Part shown: piece by piece, positions 33,300 through 41,911 of the stretch
How positions within the stretch are numbered: the first letter of the stretch is position 1
Layout: every line of letters starts with the position of its first letter
From: Neobacillus piezotolerans
GTDB taxonomy: Bacteria; Bacillota; Bacilli; Bacillales; Cytobacillaceae
DNA length: 64,000 nucleotides
Direction: 5' to 3'
Assembly (NCBI RefSeq): GCF_003362805.1
Contig: NZ_QNQT01000002.1
Coordinates: forward strand, 62,001-126,000
Notes under the pieces: model-generated
The model's database searches: none
The model's input: the letters and a program-made list of their open reading frames with translations, nothing else
Told to the model about the DNA's origin: nothing
Made by a program: the position numbers and the translations under genes

Positions 33300-34487
33300 T
33301 TAGTCGAGCCCGTAATAGCTGCAAACAACCTGTCCGACCGATTTCGCTGCTACAAGAAGACAGTCTTCATCGATATCGAATTTGGGGTGATGATTAAAGT
33401 AGGCATTCTCGACTCCTTGTGGTTTACATCCAATGAAAAAGAAGCAGCCTGGGATTTTTTCCAAATAATAAGCAAAATCTTCAGACCCCGAGAGCATTGG
33501 GTATTCGCCAACTTCCTTGATATCCGGATCATTCGCGCTTTCAAGAGCGGCAACGACATCGGCGGTTACCTTCGGGTCATTGTATAGCGGCGGATAATCA
33601 GCTGTATAGGTAAGGTCGCATTTTACATCAAATTCCACTTCAATCCCCTTGACAATGCGGTGCACTTCTTTAGAGATTAGCTCCTGATTTTCAACCGTCA
33701 TGTACCGGACATCCCCTTCAAGCTGAACACTGTCCTTAATCACGTTGAAGGTTCCTTTCCCGTCAAAAGATCCGATGGTAATAACTCCATGGTCAAACGG
33801 ATTTATCCGGCGGCTAATCACAGTTTGTATGGCCGTAACAAAATGGGCGGCGGCGACAATCGCATCATTGGCCATGTGCGGCGAGGAACCATGCCCGCCA
33901 ACCCCTTGGATGACAAGTTTGAAAAAGGACCTCCCAGCAAGCGAAAACCCGCTGTGATATCCAACAAAACCGGCAGGATGAGTCGGGAAAATATGAACCC
34001 CGAATATATTCTCTACATCATCCAGGATTCCGGATTCAACGATGCTTTTTGCTCCGCCAGGGGGTGCTTCTTCAGCGTGCTGGTGAATGATTTTAATTGT
34101 ACCGGGAAGTTTGTCTTTTAATTGGATTAAACAATCCGCCAAAACAAGTAAGTAAGCCGTGTGGGCATCATGTCCGCACGCATGCATGACGCCTTCATTT
34201 TTCGATTTGAATGGCACGTCTGTCTCTTCCAAAATGGGAAGGGCGTCAAAATCGGCACGAAGAGCGATCGTTTTTCCCGGCTTCCCTCCCTTGATCGTTA
34301 CGATGATTCCATAACCATTTCCGACATTACGCTGAACGTCAACATCCTTGCCGTTGTAAAAATCGGCAATATATTGCGCTGTTTTTTCCTCTTTAAAGGA
34401 CAACTCGGGATGTTCATGCAAATAACGGCGGATTTGAACCATTCCCTCTTTACGCGCTTCCAAAATTTCCATTAATTCTTTTTGCAT
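33300..34487 (-). CDS. M20D amidohydrolase, convergent copy
   Basis: A 395-residue M20D peptidase. Motifs: LRADFDALPILEETDVPFKS, HACGHDAHTAYL, HQHAEEAPPGGA and GGHGSSPHMANDA, with GSEDFAYYLEKIPG towards the end, so the metal site is complete. It likely cleaves N-acyl amino acids or small peptides. The ATG at 34487 has AAAAAAGGAGACTC upstream. It faces the permease/M20 operon across a shared terminator. The presence of three different M20 enzymes in 5 kb suggests a catabolic cluster. Confidence 0.85.
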   Translation of the reverse strand: MQKELMEILEARKEGMVQIRRYLHEHPELSFKEEKTAQYIADFYNGKDVDVQRNVGNGYGIIVTIKGGKPGKTIALRADFDALPILEETDVPFKSKNEGVMHACGHDAHTAYLLVLADCLIQLKDKLPGTIKIIHQHAEEAPPGGAKSIVESGILDDVENIFGVHIFPTHPAGFVGYHSGFSLAGRSFFKLVIQGVGGHGSSPHMANDAIVAAAHFVTAIQTVISRRINPFDHGVITIGSFDGKGTFNVIKDSVQLEGDVRYMTVENQELISKEVHRIVKGIEVEFDVKCDLTYTADYPPLYNDPKVTADVVAALESANDPDIKEVGEYPMLSGSEDFAYYLEKIPGCFFFIGCKPQGVENAYFNHHPKFDIDEDCLLVAAKSVGQVVCSYYGLD

Positions 34488-34862
34488 AGTAAGAGTCTCC
34501 TTTTTTCCTTATTTAAAAAGCAGCGACTGCAAGGTATGTAATGCTAGAACAGAATAATAAACTGGCCTTCTATGGTGCTTTATATACCCGTTGCTTTTTA
34601 AAGGAATCCACCTGGATAGTATTTGGATAGGCGTTTTTTTCATGCAATTTTGTTATTCTGATTCAAAATGAAAGGAAATGAAGGGTAATTAGAGGGAATC
34701 TATATCTGAAGAAAGTAATAAATGTATGGTGAAGAATCAATTTTGTGGGTTTTGAACTTTGCGGACTAACAAGGGGAGGGTTAGTAGTAAGTGTAAAAGG
34801 TGAAATAAGTGAAGCCTAATCAGCTTTGGTTAAAAGCTTATGCAGGCTCCACCTTATCCTGT
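34488..34862. other. Intergenic region before the alpha/beta-hydrolase relic
   Basis: 375 bp with no gene. Near 34808-34852 GTGAAGCCTAATCAGCT and AGCTTATGCAGGCTCCAC can pair imperfectly and resemble the terminator at 33167-33218; it may have been the terminator of the relic's transcript or a related repeat. Confidence 0.4.
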
Positions 34863-35350
34863 CTATAAAAAATCAATATGTTTGTTTAGGGGAGAACGCC
34901 CGATGCCCTTTAATTCATAATCGAAAAATGCAAGGATTAGGCTGTTTTCCGTTTCAAGGCAGTAATCTTGATCAATTTTGGCTTTTCCGCCTTGCAGCAT
35001 ATTTGCAAGGATTGGCGAGAAAAGCGGAAGGTCGGTCAGGCTTAAATGTTTCGCTCCTTTAAAATGGACGGTATAGGCATCATAGAAGACATTTTGTATT
35101 TTTTTGTATTCGTTTTATTGCGGAAAAGCGAAATGGCGGAGTTTATGGCTAAACAGAGAAGAAGCAGCGTAAGGAGCAACCAGCGGAAACTCCACTCAAG
35201 CACTGATGCAAGAGTCAGGATTGCAAATGCTGCGAAAGCAGTAATCCGAAACCAGTTGATTAGTTTTTTATGATTTTGGTTCGTTACGATGCAGTAGGTT
35301 GCAAAAGCAATTTCAAAAAGTATACCGATTAAAAAAAGCAATGTTCCCAT
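34863..35350 (-). pseudogene. Alpha/beta hydrolase (PAF-acetylhydrolase-like) with large internal deletion
   Basis: The N-terminal part (35350 back to about 35100) has a good ATG behind GGAGGGG and encodes four hydrophobic helices (LFLIGILFEIAFATYCIV, WFRITAFAAFAILTLAS, WLLLTLLLLCLAINS), the membrane domain known in front of some Bacillus PAF-acetylhydrolase-like enzymes. From about 35110 to 34863 another minus frame encodes the enzyme's C-terminus: NVFYDAYTVHFKGAKHLSL, then TDLPLFSPILANMLQGG. The lid and catalytic core between them, including the nucleophile, are missing. The join has a direct repeat ATACAAAA...ATACAAAA. The first frame ends at 35042. A non-functional relic is the most likely reading. 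Confidence 0.75.
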
Positions 35351-35484
35351 TAAAATTACCCCTCCACTAGTGAATGTTTTTTTCATGAACTCATCATAAA
35401 AAAATCCAAAAAGGAAGTATATAGAAAAACGGTAAGTTGCATCCTGAAGTGAATAAGTTGCAAAAAAGGTGATGTAAAATATAA

Positions 35485-35513
35485 AAATGCCGCGGCCAGT
35501 TGGCGCGGCATTT
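35485..35513 (-). terminator. Terminator of the 35.5-36.4 kb pair
   Basis: AAATGCCGCG (35485-35494) and CGCGGCATTT (35504-35513) form a strong stem; on the minus strand it is followed by TTATATTTT. Confidence 0.85.
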
Positions 35514-35531
35514 ACTTTGGATGGCATTTTG

Positions 35532-36005
35532 TTATTTAAATATCGTGGAAATGACTTGGTCGTAGGTCATCGAGCTGTCAACCACAAATACGCCAGGGCG
35601 AAGCTTGTTCATGAGGTTTTTTTTCTCGATATCTTTGGAAAATGTAAAGGCATCCTTGATAATGCCTGCTTGAACAAGCGCTCTTCCTACATCAATGCTC
35701 GTCATCCCGTCCGATACATTAATGACTACTTTTGTTACAGGCTTGGCAGTTGTCTTGCTGTCTGCAGGCACAGTTTTCTTTTCGGCTGCCGCCTTTGCAT
35801 CTGCCGCGGCCTTGTCGTATTCGTCCTTCGTTTGCACGATATAGCCTTTCGTCTCCAGTTTGCTTTTCATCTCGGCCTCGGAAGGATTAACTTTTACCGT
35901 TTTGCTGGAAGCCTTCTGTGTGCCATCCGTGAAGTAGACGGCTGAACATATTGCTGTGGTCAGAAGCATTCCGGCCGCAAAGCTGCTTAATAAATTAATT
36001 CTCAT
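35532..36005 (-). CDS. Membrane-anchored protein with MltG-like C-terminal segment
   Basis: A 157-residue protein: one N-terminal membrane segment (LSSFAAGMLLTTAICSAVYF), an Ala/Lys-rich linker (about 60-90, DKAAADAKAAAEKKT) and a C-terminal segment (about 95-155, VINVSDGMTSIDVGRALVQAGIIKD) resembling the LysM-like part of MltG-family transglycosylases. The catalytic domain of MltG is absent, so no enzymatic role is expected. The ATG at 36005 with GGGAGAAAAG upstream overlaps the end of the preceding gene by 11 bases. A conserved type in Bacillaceae, function unknown. Confidence 0.7.
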   Translation of the reverse strand: MRINLLSSFAAGMLLTTAICSAVYFTDGTQKASSKTVKVNPSEAEMKSKLETKGYIVQTKDEYDKAAADAKAAAEKKTVPADSKTTAKPVTKVVINVSDGMTSIDVGRALVQAGIIKDAFTFSKDIEKKNLMNKLRPGVFVVDSSMTYDQVISTIFK

Positions 36006-36375
36006 TGGCAACTTTTCTCCCTTCATCCTTCATGGCCTGATAAGGAGCAAGCAATTCTTGAATAGTACTTGAAGAAACATTTTTCATTTCCGCAATACTC
36101 TCAATCGAATATTTGCGATCATATAAGTCAAGCACTTCACGCATGAAAAGTTTTTCCTCAAGAGAAAGTTGAAGCCCTGCTTCCTTCATCAAAACTTCTT
36201 GGTCAAGCTCAATGTTTCGAATCGATTTTTGAAGGGTATTGATTTCTTCCATTATAGAAATATGAATCTGGTCGATTTGGGTGTGTTGAGCCTTAGCTGC
36301 GCGAGTTGATTTTAGAATAGAAACAACCAGCATTAAAGCGGATATAATAAATAATCCGGTAAATGTCCATTCCAT
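35995..36375 (-). CDS. Small membrane protein with coiled coil and HTH-like tail
   Basis: A 126-residue protein: N-terminal membrane segment (FTGLFIISALMLVVSIL), a heptad-rich helix (about residues 30-70, IDQIHISIMEEINTLQKSIR) and a C-terminal helix-turn-helix-like part (LYDRKYSIESIAEMKNVSSS). AGGAGG lies before the ATG. It overlaps the next gene, so the two are co-expressed and may interact. I recall similar conserved pairs in Bacillus but do not assign a name. Confidence 0.7.
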   Translation of the reverse strand: MEWTFTGLFIISALMLVVSILKSTRAAKAQHTQIDQIHISIMEEINTLQKSIRNIELDQEVLMKEAGLQLSLEEKLFMREVLDLYDRKYSIESIAEMKNVSSSTIQELLAPYQAMKDEGRKVANEN

Positions 36376-36526
36376 TCATCATACCTCCTTCTCAAGTTGG
36401 GATTTTAGATTCACAAGTTTATATTATACAAGGAAATAAGGTTTATTTCGATTAATAACCCTAAAAGCCACCGCATGATTCTTTTTCCATTTAGTCTGCA
36501 TAATTACAACTGTTTAAAGCAAAACG

Positions 36527-36562
36527 AAAGCCCGGAGCCTTATTTTCCAAGGCCCGGGCTTT
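36527..36562 (-). terminator. Terminator of small membrane protein gene
   Basis: AAAGCCCGGAGCCT pairs with AGGCCCGGGCTTT across 36527-36562; T-rich on the minus-strand side. Confidence 0.8.
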
Positions 36563-36598
36563 GTGTATGATGATAGTATTCTACAATTCGTTGCATGC

Positions 36599-36808
36599 TT
36601 AAATTTCTTTTTTAAACGCCTTTAGTTTCTCGTTGATTTGCTGGGCATCTTTTTTGTCCCTTTGCCATGAAAGCAGACGGATCAGGAAATAAATCAAAGC
36701 AATTTGCAATGCAAGTACGATTGCCTCTGATGCGCTGTTTACGAGCTTGAAAATGGCGCCAAGCGAAACCAGCAATATCTCCAAAGTGAAACACCCGCGA
36801 AAACTCAA
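36599..36808 (-). CDS. Small membrane protein (about 60-69 residues)
   Basis: The frame encodes one long hydrophobic helix (SASEAIVLALQIALIYFLIR) followed by a charged tail (QQINEKLKAFKKEI). The start is uncertain: a TTG at 36808 is the longest option but has no good ribosome site, and a TTG inside GGAGATATTG is also possible. The strong terminator directly behind it supports a real transcript. Confidence 0.5.
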   Translation of the reverse strand: MSFRGCFTLEILLVSLGAIFKLVNSASEAIVLALQIALIYFLIRLLSWQRDKKDAQQINEKLKAFKKEI

Positions 36809-37041
36809 AAATGCAGTTCTTTTTTATTATTTTAACAGATTATGGATTGGAATTTATAGGATGATTTTTAGTGGCGATGTATTTATTTGTTTGGCCAAAA
36901 AGAGAATACGAATTCAATCTTTTTAAGAGAAGGATTATTTTCAATTATGTTATAAAATGGTAATAAGAGCTTGTTTTGAATAGGAAAAAATAGTTGTTCG
37001 CTTGAAATAAATCTTCAATCGTTTAAATTTATCCATTTATA

Positions 37042-37069
37042 GGAAACGTTTTTTGTTTTTACCCGTATA
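37042..37069 (+). promoter_or_regulatory. Sigma-W/ECF-type promoter
   Basis: GGAAAC (37042-37047), 16 bases including a T-rich run, then CGTATA (37064-37069), 26 bases before the coiled-coil gene. It matches sigma-W (TGAAAC-N16-CGTATA) with one mismatch. Confidence 0.75.
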
Positions 37070-37095
37070 GCATACATACGACAAGGAGGGGTCAA

Positions 37096-38034
37096 ATGTT
37101 TACTGAAATGAATAACAAACTGGTCGCGATAAAAGGAGAATTGCGTAAAGACCATAAATATCGGGTACAGATGGCTGATTATGAGCAGGAACTTGCCCAG
37201 ATTGAGGAGAGGATTGCCCAACTGCAAAACCAGTTTGAATCGGAGCAGGATGATGTGGTGAAGCTTGAGCGCCTTAGTTTAGCCAATTTGCTCGCGACAC
37301 TGGCAGGTACAAAGGAGACCAAACTAACAAAAGAAAAACAAGAGATGCTGGCAGCGCAGCATAAGTTATCGGAAGCCCGGAAAACAAAAGGTGATATTGA
37401 TAAGGAGATAAGTTTGCTTCACGAAAAAATGAAAAAGCTTGAAGCTTCCAAGCTGGAGTATCAGCAGCTTCTTAAGCAGAAAGAAGAGTTGATTAAAGAA
37501 AGCCCATCGCCTTTTGCCGAAAAACTATTTGAACTGATTGAACAGGAAGGCGGACTGCAATCAAGCCTTACCGAATTGAACGAGGCGATTGCTGCTGGGG
37601 GGAGCGTCAAAAATGCTCTTATGGATGCATTGGAATCCCTGGATCGCGCAGGGGCTTGGGGACAATTCGATATGTTTGGCGGGGGAACCATTTCCGGAAT
37701 TAAAAAACATCAACATATTGACGCCGCTGAAGAAAGCCTTCATCGGGCACAGGTAAGAATGCGTAAATTTCAAAAGGAATTGCTTGATGTGAAAGAAACA
37801 GCTTATCTTGATATCAATGTTTCCGGAATGTTGAAGTTTGCGGACTTTTTCTTCGATGGGTTCATTGTCGATTATATGGTCCAGAGTAAAATCACCCAGT
37901 CGGTCGAAGAAACGAGGCATCAGAACCGTAAAGTCAGTGAAATTTTAACAAAGTTGGAGAAGAAGCAGGCGGAAACCTTGAAACAGCTTGAAGCAGTCCA
38001 AAAGGAAAAGCGGGAAATCGTGGAGAATTTATAA
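37096..38034 (+). CDS. Coiled-coil cytosolic protein, sigma-W controlled
   Basis: A 312-residue, strongly helical protein with long heptad stretches at about residues 25-55, 85-135 and 280-310 (EQELAQIEERIAQLQNQFES, KLEKKQAETLKQLEAVQKEK) around a middle segment with GGSVKNALMDALESLDRAGA and FGGGTISGIKKHQHIDAAEE. No membrane segment or enzyme motif. GGAGGGG precedes the ATG. It resembles uncharacterised Bacillus stress proteins. The ECF promoter suggests an envelope-stress role. The next gene follows after 35 bases and is probably co-transcribed. Confidence 0.7.
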   Translation: MFTEMNNKLVAIKGELRKDHKYRVQMADYEQELAQIEERIAQLQNQFESEQDDVVKLERLSLANLLATLAGTKETKLTKEKQEMLAAQHKLSEARKTKGDIDKEISLLHEKMKKLEASKLEYQQLLKQKEELIKESPSPFAEKLFELIEQEGGLQSSLTELNEAIAAGGSVKNALMDALESLDRAGAWGQFDMFGGGTISGIKKHQHIDAAEESLHRAQVRMRKFQKELLDVKETAYLDINVSGMLKFADFFFDGFIVDYMVQSKITQSVEETRHQNRKVSEILTKLEKKQAETLKQLEAVQKEKREIVENL

Positions 38035-38069
38035 GTATAGGATTCTCACTTTTAATAGAATGGGTGACA

Positions 38070-38798
38070 ATGATGAAACCTCTTATCTTTATAGTTTTAT
38101 TTGTGGTTGCTGTATTGTTTTTTAATAATCTAAGAAAGTCACGATCGGTGGATAAAGGCTTGCGGGCTGCTGATACCCAAGCAGCCGAATCATTCAAGAA
38201 GCGTGTTTATAATAATCAACCGGATATGCCTGTAGGTTTTGGCTATAAGTCGCAATGGTTAGTAATTAAAACTGAGAATACGGGCGAAGTCGCCAAGGAA
38301 TTGAACTTGGAAGACATTCAGGCTGCTAATTGGTCGACTGGCATAGATGGAGCTGAGGATGATTATTGCTTTGTCGCTCCCCCGGTGAAGGGTTGGACCA
38401 TCGTGGTCAATCCGGAAATGCCCGATATATCGGATTCCACAGATGAAGGCCCACTAAAAACTATCCAACATCTAAGCGAAAAATTTGGCGAGGCATATTA
38501 TTTTGGAACTCATCGCGTTGTTGACTATCACGCCTGGGCAAAAGCGATTAACGGTGAAATCGTCAGGGCATATGGTTATTTGGGTGAAAGCGGCGAGACA
38601 TTAATAAACCAAGGCGAACTTACCGCAGAGGAGCTAAAAAATCATTTCGTATACACAGAATTGGATCATGAAGACCCTATTTTTCCAGATGAGGAGCATG
38701 TACTAAAGCTATCAAAGGAATGGGCAATCGATCCGCTTATGGAGTATAAAGGCCTGAATCCGGGCGTTGGATTGGTTGGAAAGAGAAATCCAAAGTAA
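38070..38798 (+). CDS. Hypothetical membrane-tethered protein, second gene of sigma-W unit
   Basis: A 242-residue protein with a single N-terminal membrane anchor (MMKPLIFIVLFVVAVLFFN) and a soluble domain of about 210 residues rich in Trp and Tyr (YKSQWLVIKTENTGEVAKEL, GTHRVVDYHAWAKAINGEIV). No known motif. The ATG pair at 38070/38073 is used; a GTG at 38064 is less likely. Its position after the coiled-coil gene with no terminator between implies shared expression. Confidence 0.65.
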   Translation: MMKPLIFIVLFVVAVLFFNNLRKSRSVDKGLRAADTQAAESFKKRVYNNQPDMPVGFGYKSQWLVIKTENTGEVAKELNLEDIQAANWSTGIDGAEDDYCFVAPPVKGWTIVVNPEMPDISDSTDEGPLKTIQHLSEKFGEAYYFGTHRVVDYHAWAKAINGEIVRAYGYLGESGETLINQGELTAEELKNHFVYTELDHEDPIFPDEEHVLKLSKEWAIDPLMEYKGLNPGVGLVGKRNPK

Positions 38799-38909
38799 TG
38801 GATCTTGGCATTTGCTAAAAACAATAATGGCTCCGCTTTAAGTGAAACAATTTAATAGTAAATATGGCCGCTCTTTGCTCTGAAGACGATTCAAAACCAT
38901 CTGCTATTA

Positions 38910-38955
38910 AGCCCAACGTGTTGGAGAAATCCAAGACACGTTGGGCTATTTTATT
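38910..38955 (+). terminator. Terminator of the sigma-W unit
   Basis: AGCCCAACGTG (38910-38920) and CACGTTGGGCT (38937-38947), followed by ATTTTATTTT. Confidence 0.85.
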
Positions 38956-39072
38956 TTCATTAAGAAAATCTTAAGATTTTTATCATTGGTTTGTTAAGAT
39001 TTGCCCGGTATCATGAATTTAGAGATACAGGGGGAGATTAAAGATGACATACATATTTGGGAGCCAACGAAC

Positions 39073-39759
39073 ATGAATATTTTGGTTTGTGATGATGATA
39101 AGGAAATTGTCAACGCTATAGGCATTTACCTGGAAAACGAGGGTTACCAGGTATTTAAAGCCTTTAACGGTTTAGAGGCGATCGAGATCATCGATAATCA
39201 GGAGATCCATCTGATTATCATGGATATTATGATGCCGATGATGGACGGATTAAGTGCTACCAGGAAGATTCGGGAGGATAAAAATATACCTTTGATCATG
39301 CTATCCGCCAAGTCGGAGGATTACGACAAAATATTGGGGCTCAATATTGGGGCAGATGACTATATAACCAAACCGTTCAATCCCTTGGAGCTCATCGCGA
39401 GGGTAAAGTCGCAACTGCGAAGATTTACAACTTTGGGGAGTCTTGAAACAAAAAGCAATGTATACAAAACAGGGGGGCTCGTCATCGAGGATGATAGTAA
39501 AACCATCACCGTCGATGGAGAACTGGTCCACCTTACCCCGGTACAATATAAAATATTGAAACTTTTAACGGCCAATGCTGGAAGAGTTTTCTCCATTGAG
39601 GAGATTTATGAAAGGGTTTGGAACGAGACGGCCTTTAGCCCGGAAAATACGGTGTCTGTCCATATAAGAAAAATCAGGGAAAAGATAGAAATCAATCCGA
39701 AAGAGCCTAAATATTTGAAGGTGGTGTGGGGAGTTGGATATAAAGTTGAAAAATTATAG
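39073..39759 (+). CDS. OmpR/PhoB-family response regulator
   Basis: A 228-residue response regulator. The receiver domain (1-118) has the acidic pocket CDDD (residues 6-9), phosphoacceptor Asp51 in IIMDIMMP, Thr/Ser and Lys in SAKSEDYD and YITKPFNP. The C-terminal winged helix (about 130-228, LTPVQYKILKLLTANAGRVF) binds DNA. The ATG at 39073 with GGGAGCC upstream is preferred over a frame open from 39001. The kinase gene overlaps its end. It most resembles VanR-type regulators, but no resistance genes are adjacent. Confidence 0.88.
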   Translation: MNILVCDDDKEIVNAIGIYLENEGYQVFKAFNGLEAIEIIDNQEIHLIIMDIMMPMMDGLSATRKIREDKNIPLIMLSAKSEDYDKILGLNIGADDYITKPFNPLELIARVKSQLRRFTTLGSLETKSNVYKTGGLVIEDDSKTITVDGELVHLTPVQYKILKLLTANAGRVFSIEEIYERVWNETAFSPENTVSVHIRKIREKIEINPKEPKYLKVVWGVGYKVEKL

Positions 39760-41809
39760 CCACTCAGTCGTAACAAAAATAATCGCTTTTATTCTGGTTA
39801 TTTCTTGTTTTGCTGGTTTTTTAAAAGAGTTTTTTGAAATTAATAAGGTGAATCATGGGAATTTTGGCATTATTTTTGAAGAGAACTATTTTCATAGCTT
39901 TTCTTTTTATAGAGAAAATGAAACACTCGTTACCGACCTCAACCAACTGATAGGGGAATATAAAAGTGAGAAGCATATTCTAGATGGCGGAACAGTCAGT
40001 GAAGAGGACTTAAGATTTTCTGATGAAGATTTATTTCATGAGTATCAGAACTATTCAAGAAACTATAACCCAAATTTAAGCGAAGCGGAAAACTATGAAA
40101 AGTTTAAAGCCGACTATGCAGATAAGATTTCCGAAGCAAGAGAGAAACTTATTAAAGATGATTTAAGGGTATTCCATTCCTTGTTGCAAAGAGTACATGA
40201 AGTTAAAGAACCGCTTTATTTTGCCAGTGATGGCGTCAATGAATATAAGAACAGTAGGATGACAGACCAAGAACAGTTTAAAGGTTTTCCTTCTTATTTG
40301 ATATATGACGGATATAAAAGTGACATTTATCCGAAAGAAATAGAAGAGAATGAATACTTCCAACAGATGGGAGAAAGTAAAGTAGAAGTGGATGCTGCAG
40401 GCAAAGCTATTTACGTTGGTTTTCCGGAGGATTATTTAAATCCCAAAATCCAGGAGTGGAAAGATAACAAAGAAATTGCCCGAAATAGCTTTTATGCATT
40501 ACTAGGATTTTTGGCAGGCTTAATCCTTTCATTTCTCTATCTTGTAGTCGTGACCGGGAGAAAGTCATACAATGATAAAAAACTGCACTTGTCTTCATTG
40601 GATAAATTGTATGTTGATGTGAACATTGTACTATGTATGATATTAATCGCAGTTTGGGTTTCAATGGTGAACGGGGTTCCACATCAAAACCTTTCAAAAA
40701 TGGTGATTCCTATAACATTGCCGATTGCGATACCAGGCCTATTCCTTGTCCTCTCATTGGTTAGGCATTTAAAGAATCGAACATTCTTTAAACATTCACT
40801 CGTTTATCAAATTATTTACCGATTCATTAAATTTGTCCGGAATGTATATGATAGCGGAAGCATTGGGGTTAAGACGGTATTGATTGTAATTGGATACCCC
40901 ATATTGGTTGGTTTAACGTTCTTTATTTTCCCGATTACCCTAGGACTTGCGGCTTGGTTTTCATTAAAGAAGATCAAGGCATTCCAGGCGATACAGGACG
41001 GGGTGGAGAAAATAAAAGATGGCGACATCCATCACCGTATTTACGTGGGAGAAAAAGGAGAGTTTGCCGGACTGGCCGCCGATATTAACAGCATTACCGA
41101 TGGTTTGAAAAAAGCGGTGGACAGCGAACTGAAAAGCGAGCGATTAAAAACTGAGCTTATCACCAATGTATCGCATGATATTAGGACACCATTAACATCG
41201 ATTATTACGTACGTTGATTTGCTGAAAAGAGAAAAGGATCCGGCAAAGGCTGAAGAATATATCGATGTACTCGACCAAAAATCGAAGCGGCTCAAAGTGC
41301 TGACGGATGATTTATTTGAAGCGGCAAAAGCGTCCAGCGGTAACATTCCAGTCCAGTTGGAACGAATCGATATGGTCTCGCTCCTGACACAGGGATTGGG
41401 AGAAGTGAACGATAAAATTGAAGCCTCCGGTTTGGATTTCAAGATTAATTTTCCTAGCGAAAAGGTAATTGTAAAGACCGATGGGAAACTATTGTGGAGA
41501 TCGATAGAGAACATTTTATCGAATATTTTTAAGTATGCGCTTCCCGGGTCAAGGGTCTATATCCAAATCGAGGATGCAGGAAACAAAATTCTTCTCTCTT
41601 TCAAGAATATTTCCGCTTATGAGCTTAATATCTCCGCGGATGAATTAATGGAACGGTTTAAGAGAGGCGATGAATCCCGTTCAAACCAGGGCAGCGGCTT
41701 AGGGCTATCGATTGTCAAAAGCCTGATTGAAATCCAAGGCGGGAAATTTGCCATTCAAATTGATGGAGACTTGTTTAAGTCGGTAATCTCTTTGCCGAAG
41801 GAACAGTAG
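39746..41809 (+). CDS. Sensor histidine kinase, multi-pass
   Basis: A 687-residue kinase. One membrane segment near residues 8-25, a large extracytoplasmic sensor region (about 30-245, acidic and helical), then about five further membrane segments (255-410), a HAMP-like linker (about 415-465), HisKA with His477 in SHDIRTPLTSI, and the ATPase domain whose G2 box is GSGLGLSIVKSL. The Asn of the N-box lies in ENILSNIFKYA. A TTG at 39746 giving MKNYSHS is preferred over the TTG at 39734, which sits on the ribosome site; it overlaps the regulator by 14 bases. Partner of the preceding response regulator. Signal unknown. Confidence 0.85.
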   Translation: MKNYSHSVVTKIIAFILVISCFAGFLKEFFEINKVNHGNFGIIFEENYFHSFSFYRENETLVTDLNQLIGEYKSEKHILDGGTVSEEDLRFSDEDLFHEYQNYSRNYNPNLSEAENYEKFKADYADKISEAREKLIKDDLRVFHSLLQRVHEVKEPLYFASDGVNEYKNSRMTDQEQFKGFPSYLIYDGYKSDIYPKEIEENEYFQQMGESKVEVDAAGKAIYVGFPEDYLNPKIQEWKDNKEIARNSFYALLGFLAGLILSFLYLVVVTGRKSYNDKKLHLSSLDKLYVDVNIVLCMILIAVWVSMVNGVPHQNLSKMVIPITLPIAIPGLFLVLSLVRHLKNRTFFKHSLVYQIIYRFIKFVRNVYDSGSIGVKTVLIVIGYPILVGLTFFIFPITLGLAAWFSLKKIKAFQAIQDGVEKIKDGDIHHRIYVGEKGEFAGLAADINSITDGLKKAVDSELKSERLKTELITNVSHDIRTPLTSIITYVDLLKREKDPAKAEEYIDVLDQKSKRLKVLTDDLFEAAKASSGNIPVQLERIDMVSLLTQGLGEVNDKIEASGLDFKINFPSEKVIVKTDGKLLWRSIENILSNIFKYALPGSRVYIQIEDAGNKILLSFKNISAYELNISADELMERFKRGDESRSNQGSGLGLSIVKSLIEIQGGKFAIQIDGDLFKSVISLPKEQ

Positions 41810-41823
41810 AAAAGTAACATAAC

Positions 41824-41875
41824 AAAAAAGTACCCTAAAGCCTGACTTCAATATCAAGGCTGCAGGGTACTTTTT
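41824..41875. terminator. Terminator after the kinase gene
   Basis: AAAAAAGTACCCT pairs with AGGGTACTTTTT (41864-41875). Convergent with the tusA-like gene. Confidence 0.85.
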
Positions 41876-41911
41876 AGATATATTTGCTTTAAAGGCAAAT
41901 AATGCGTAAAG

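Noticed and set aside
34826-35062. 78-codon plus-strand frame
   Set aside because: It is antisense to the C-terminal relic of the alpha/beta hydrolase, which explains the open frame.
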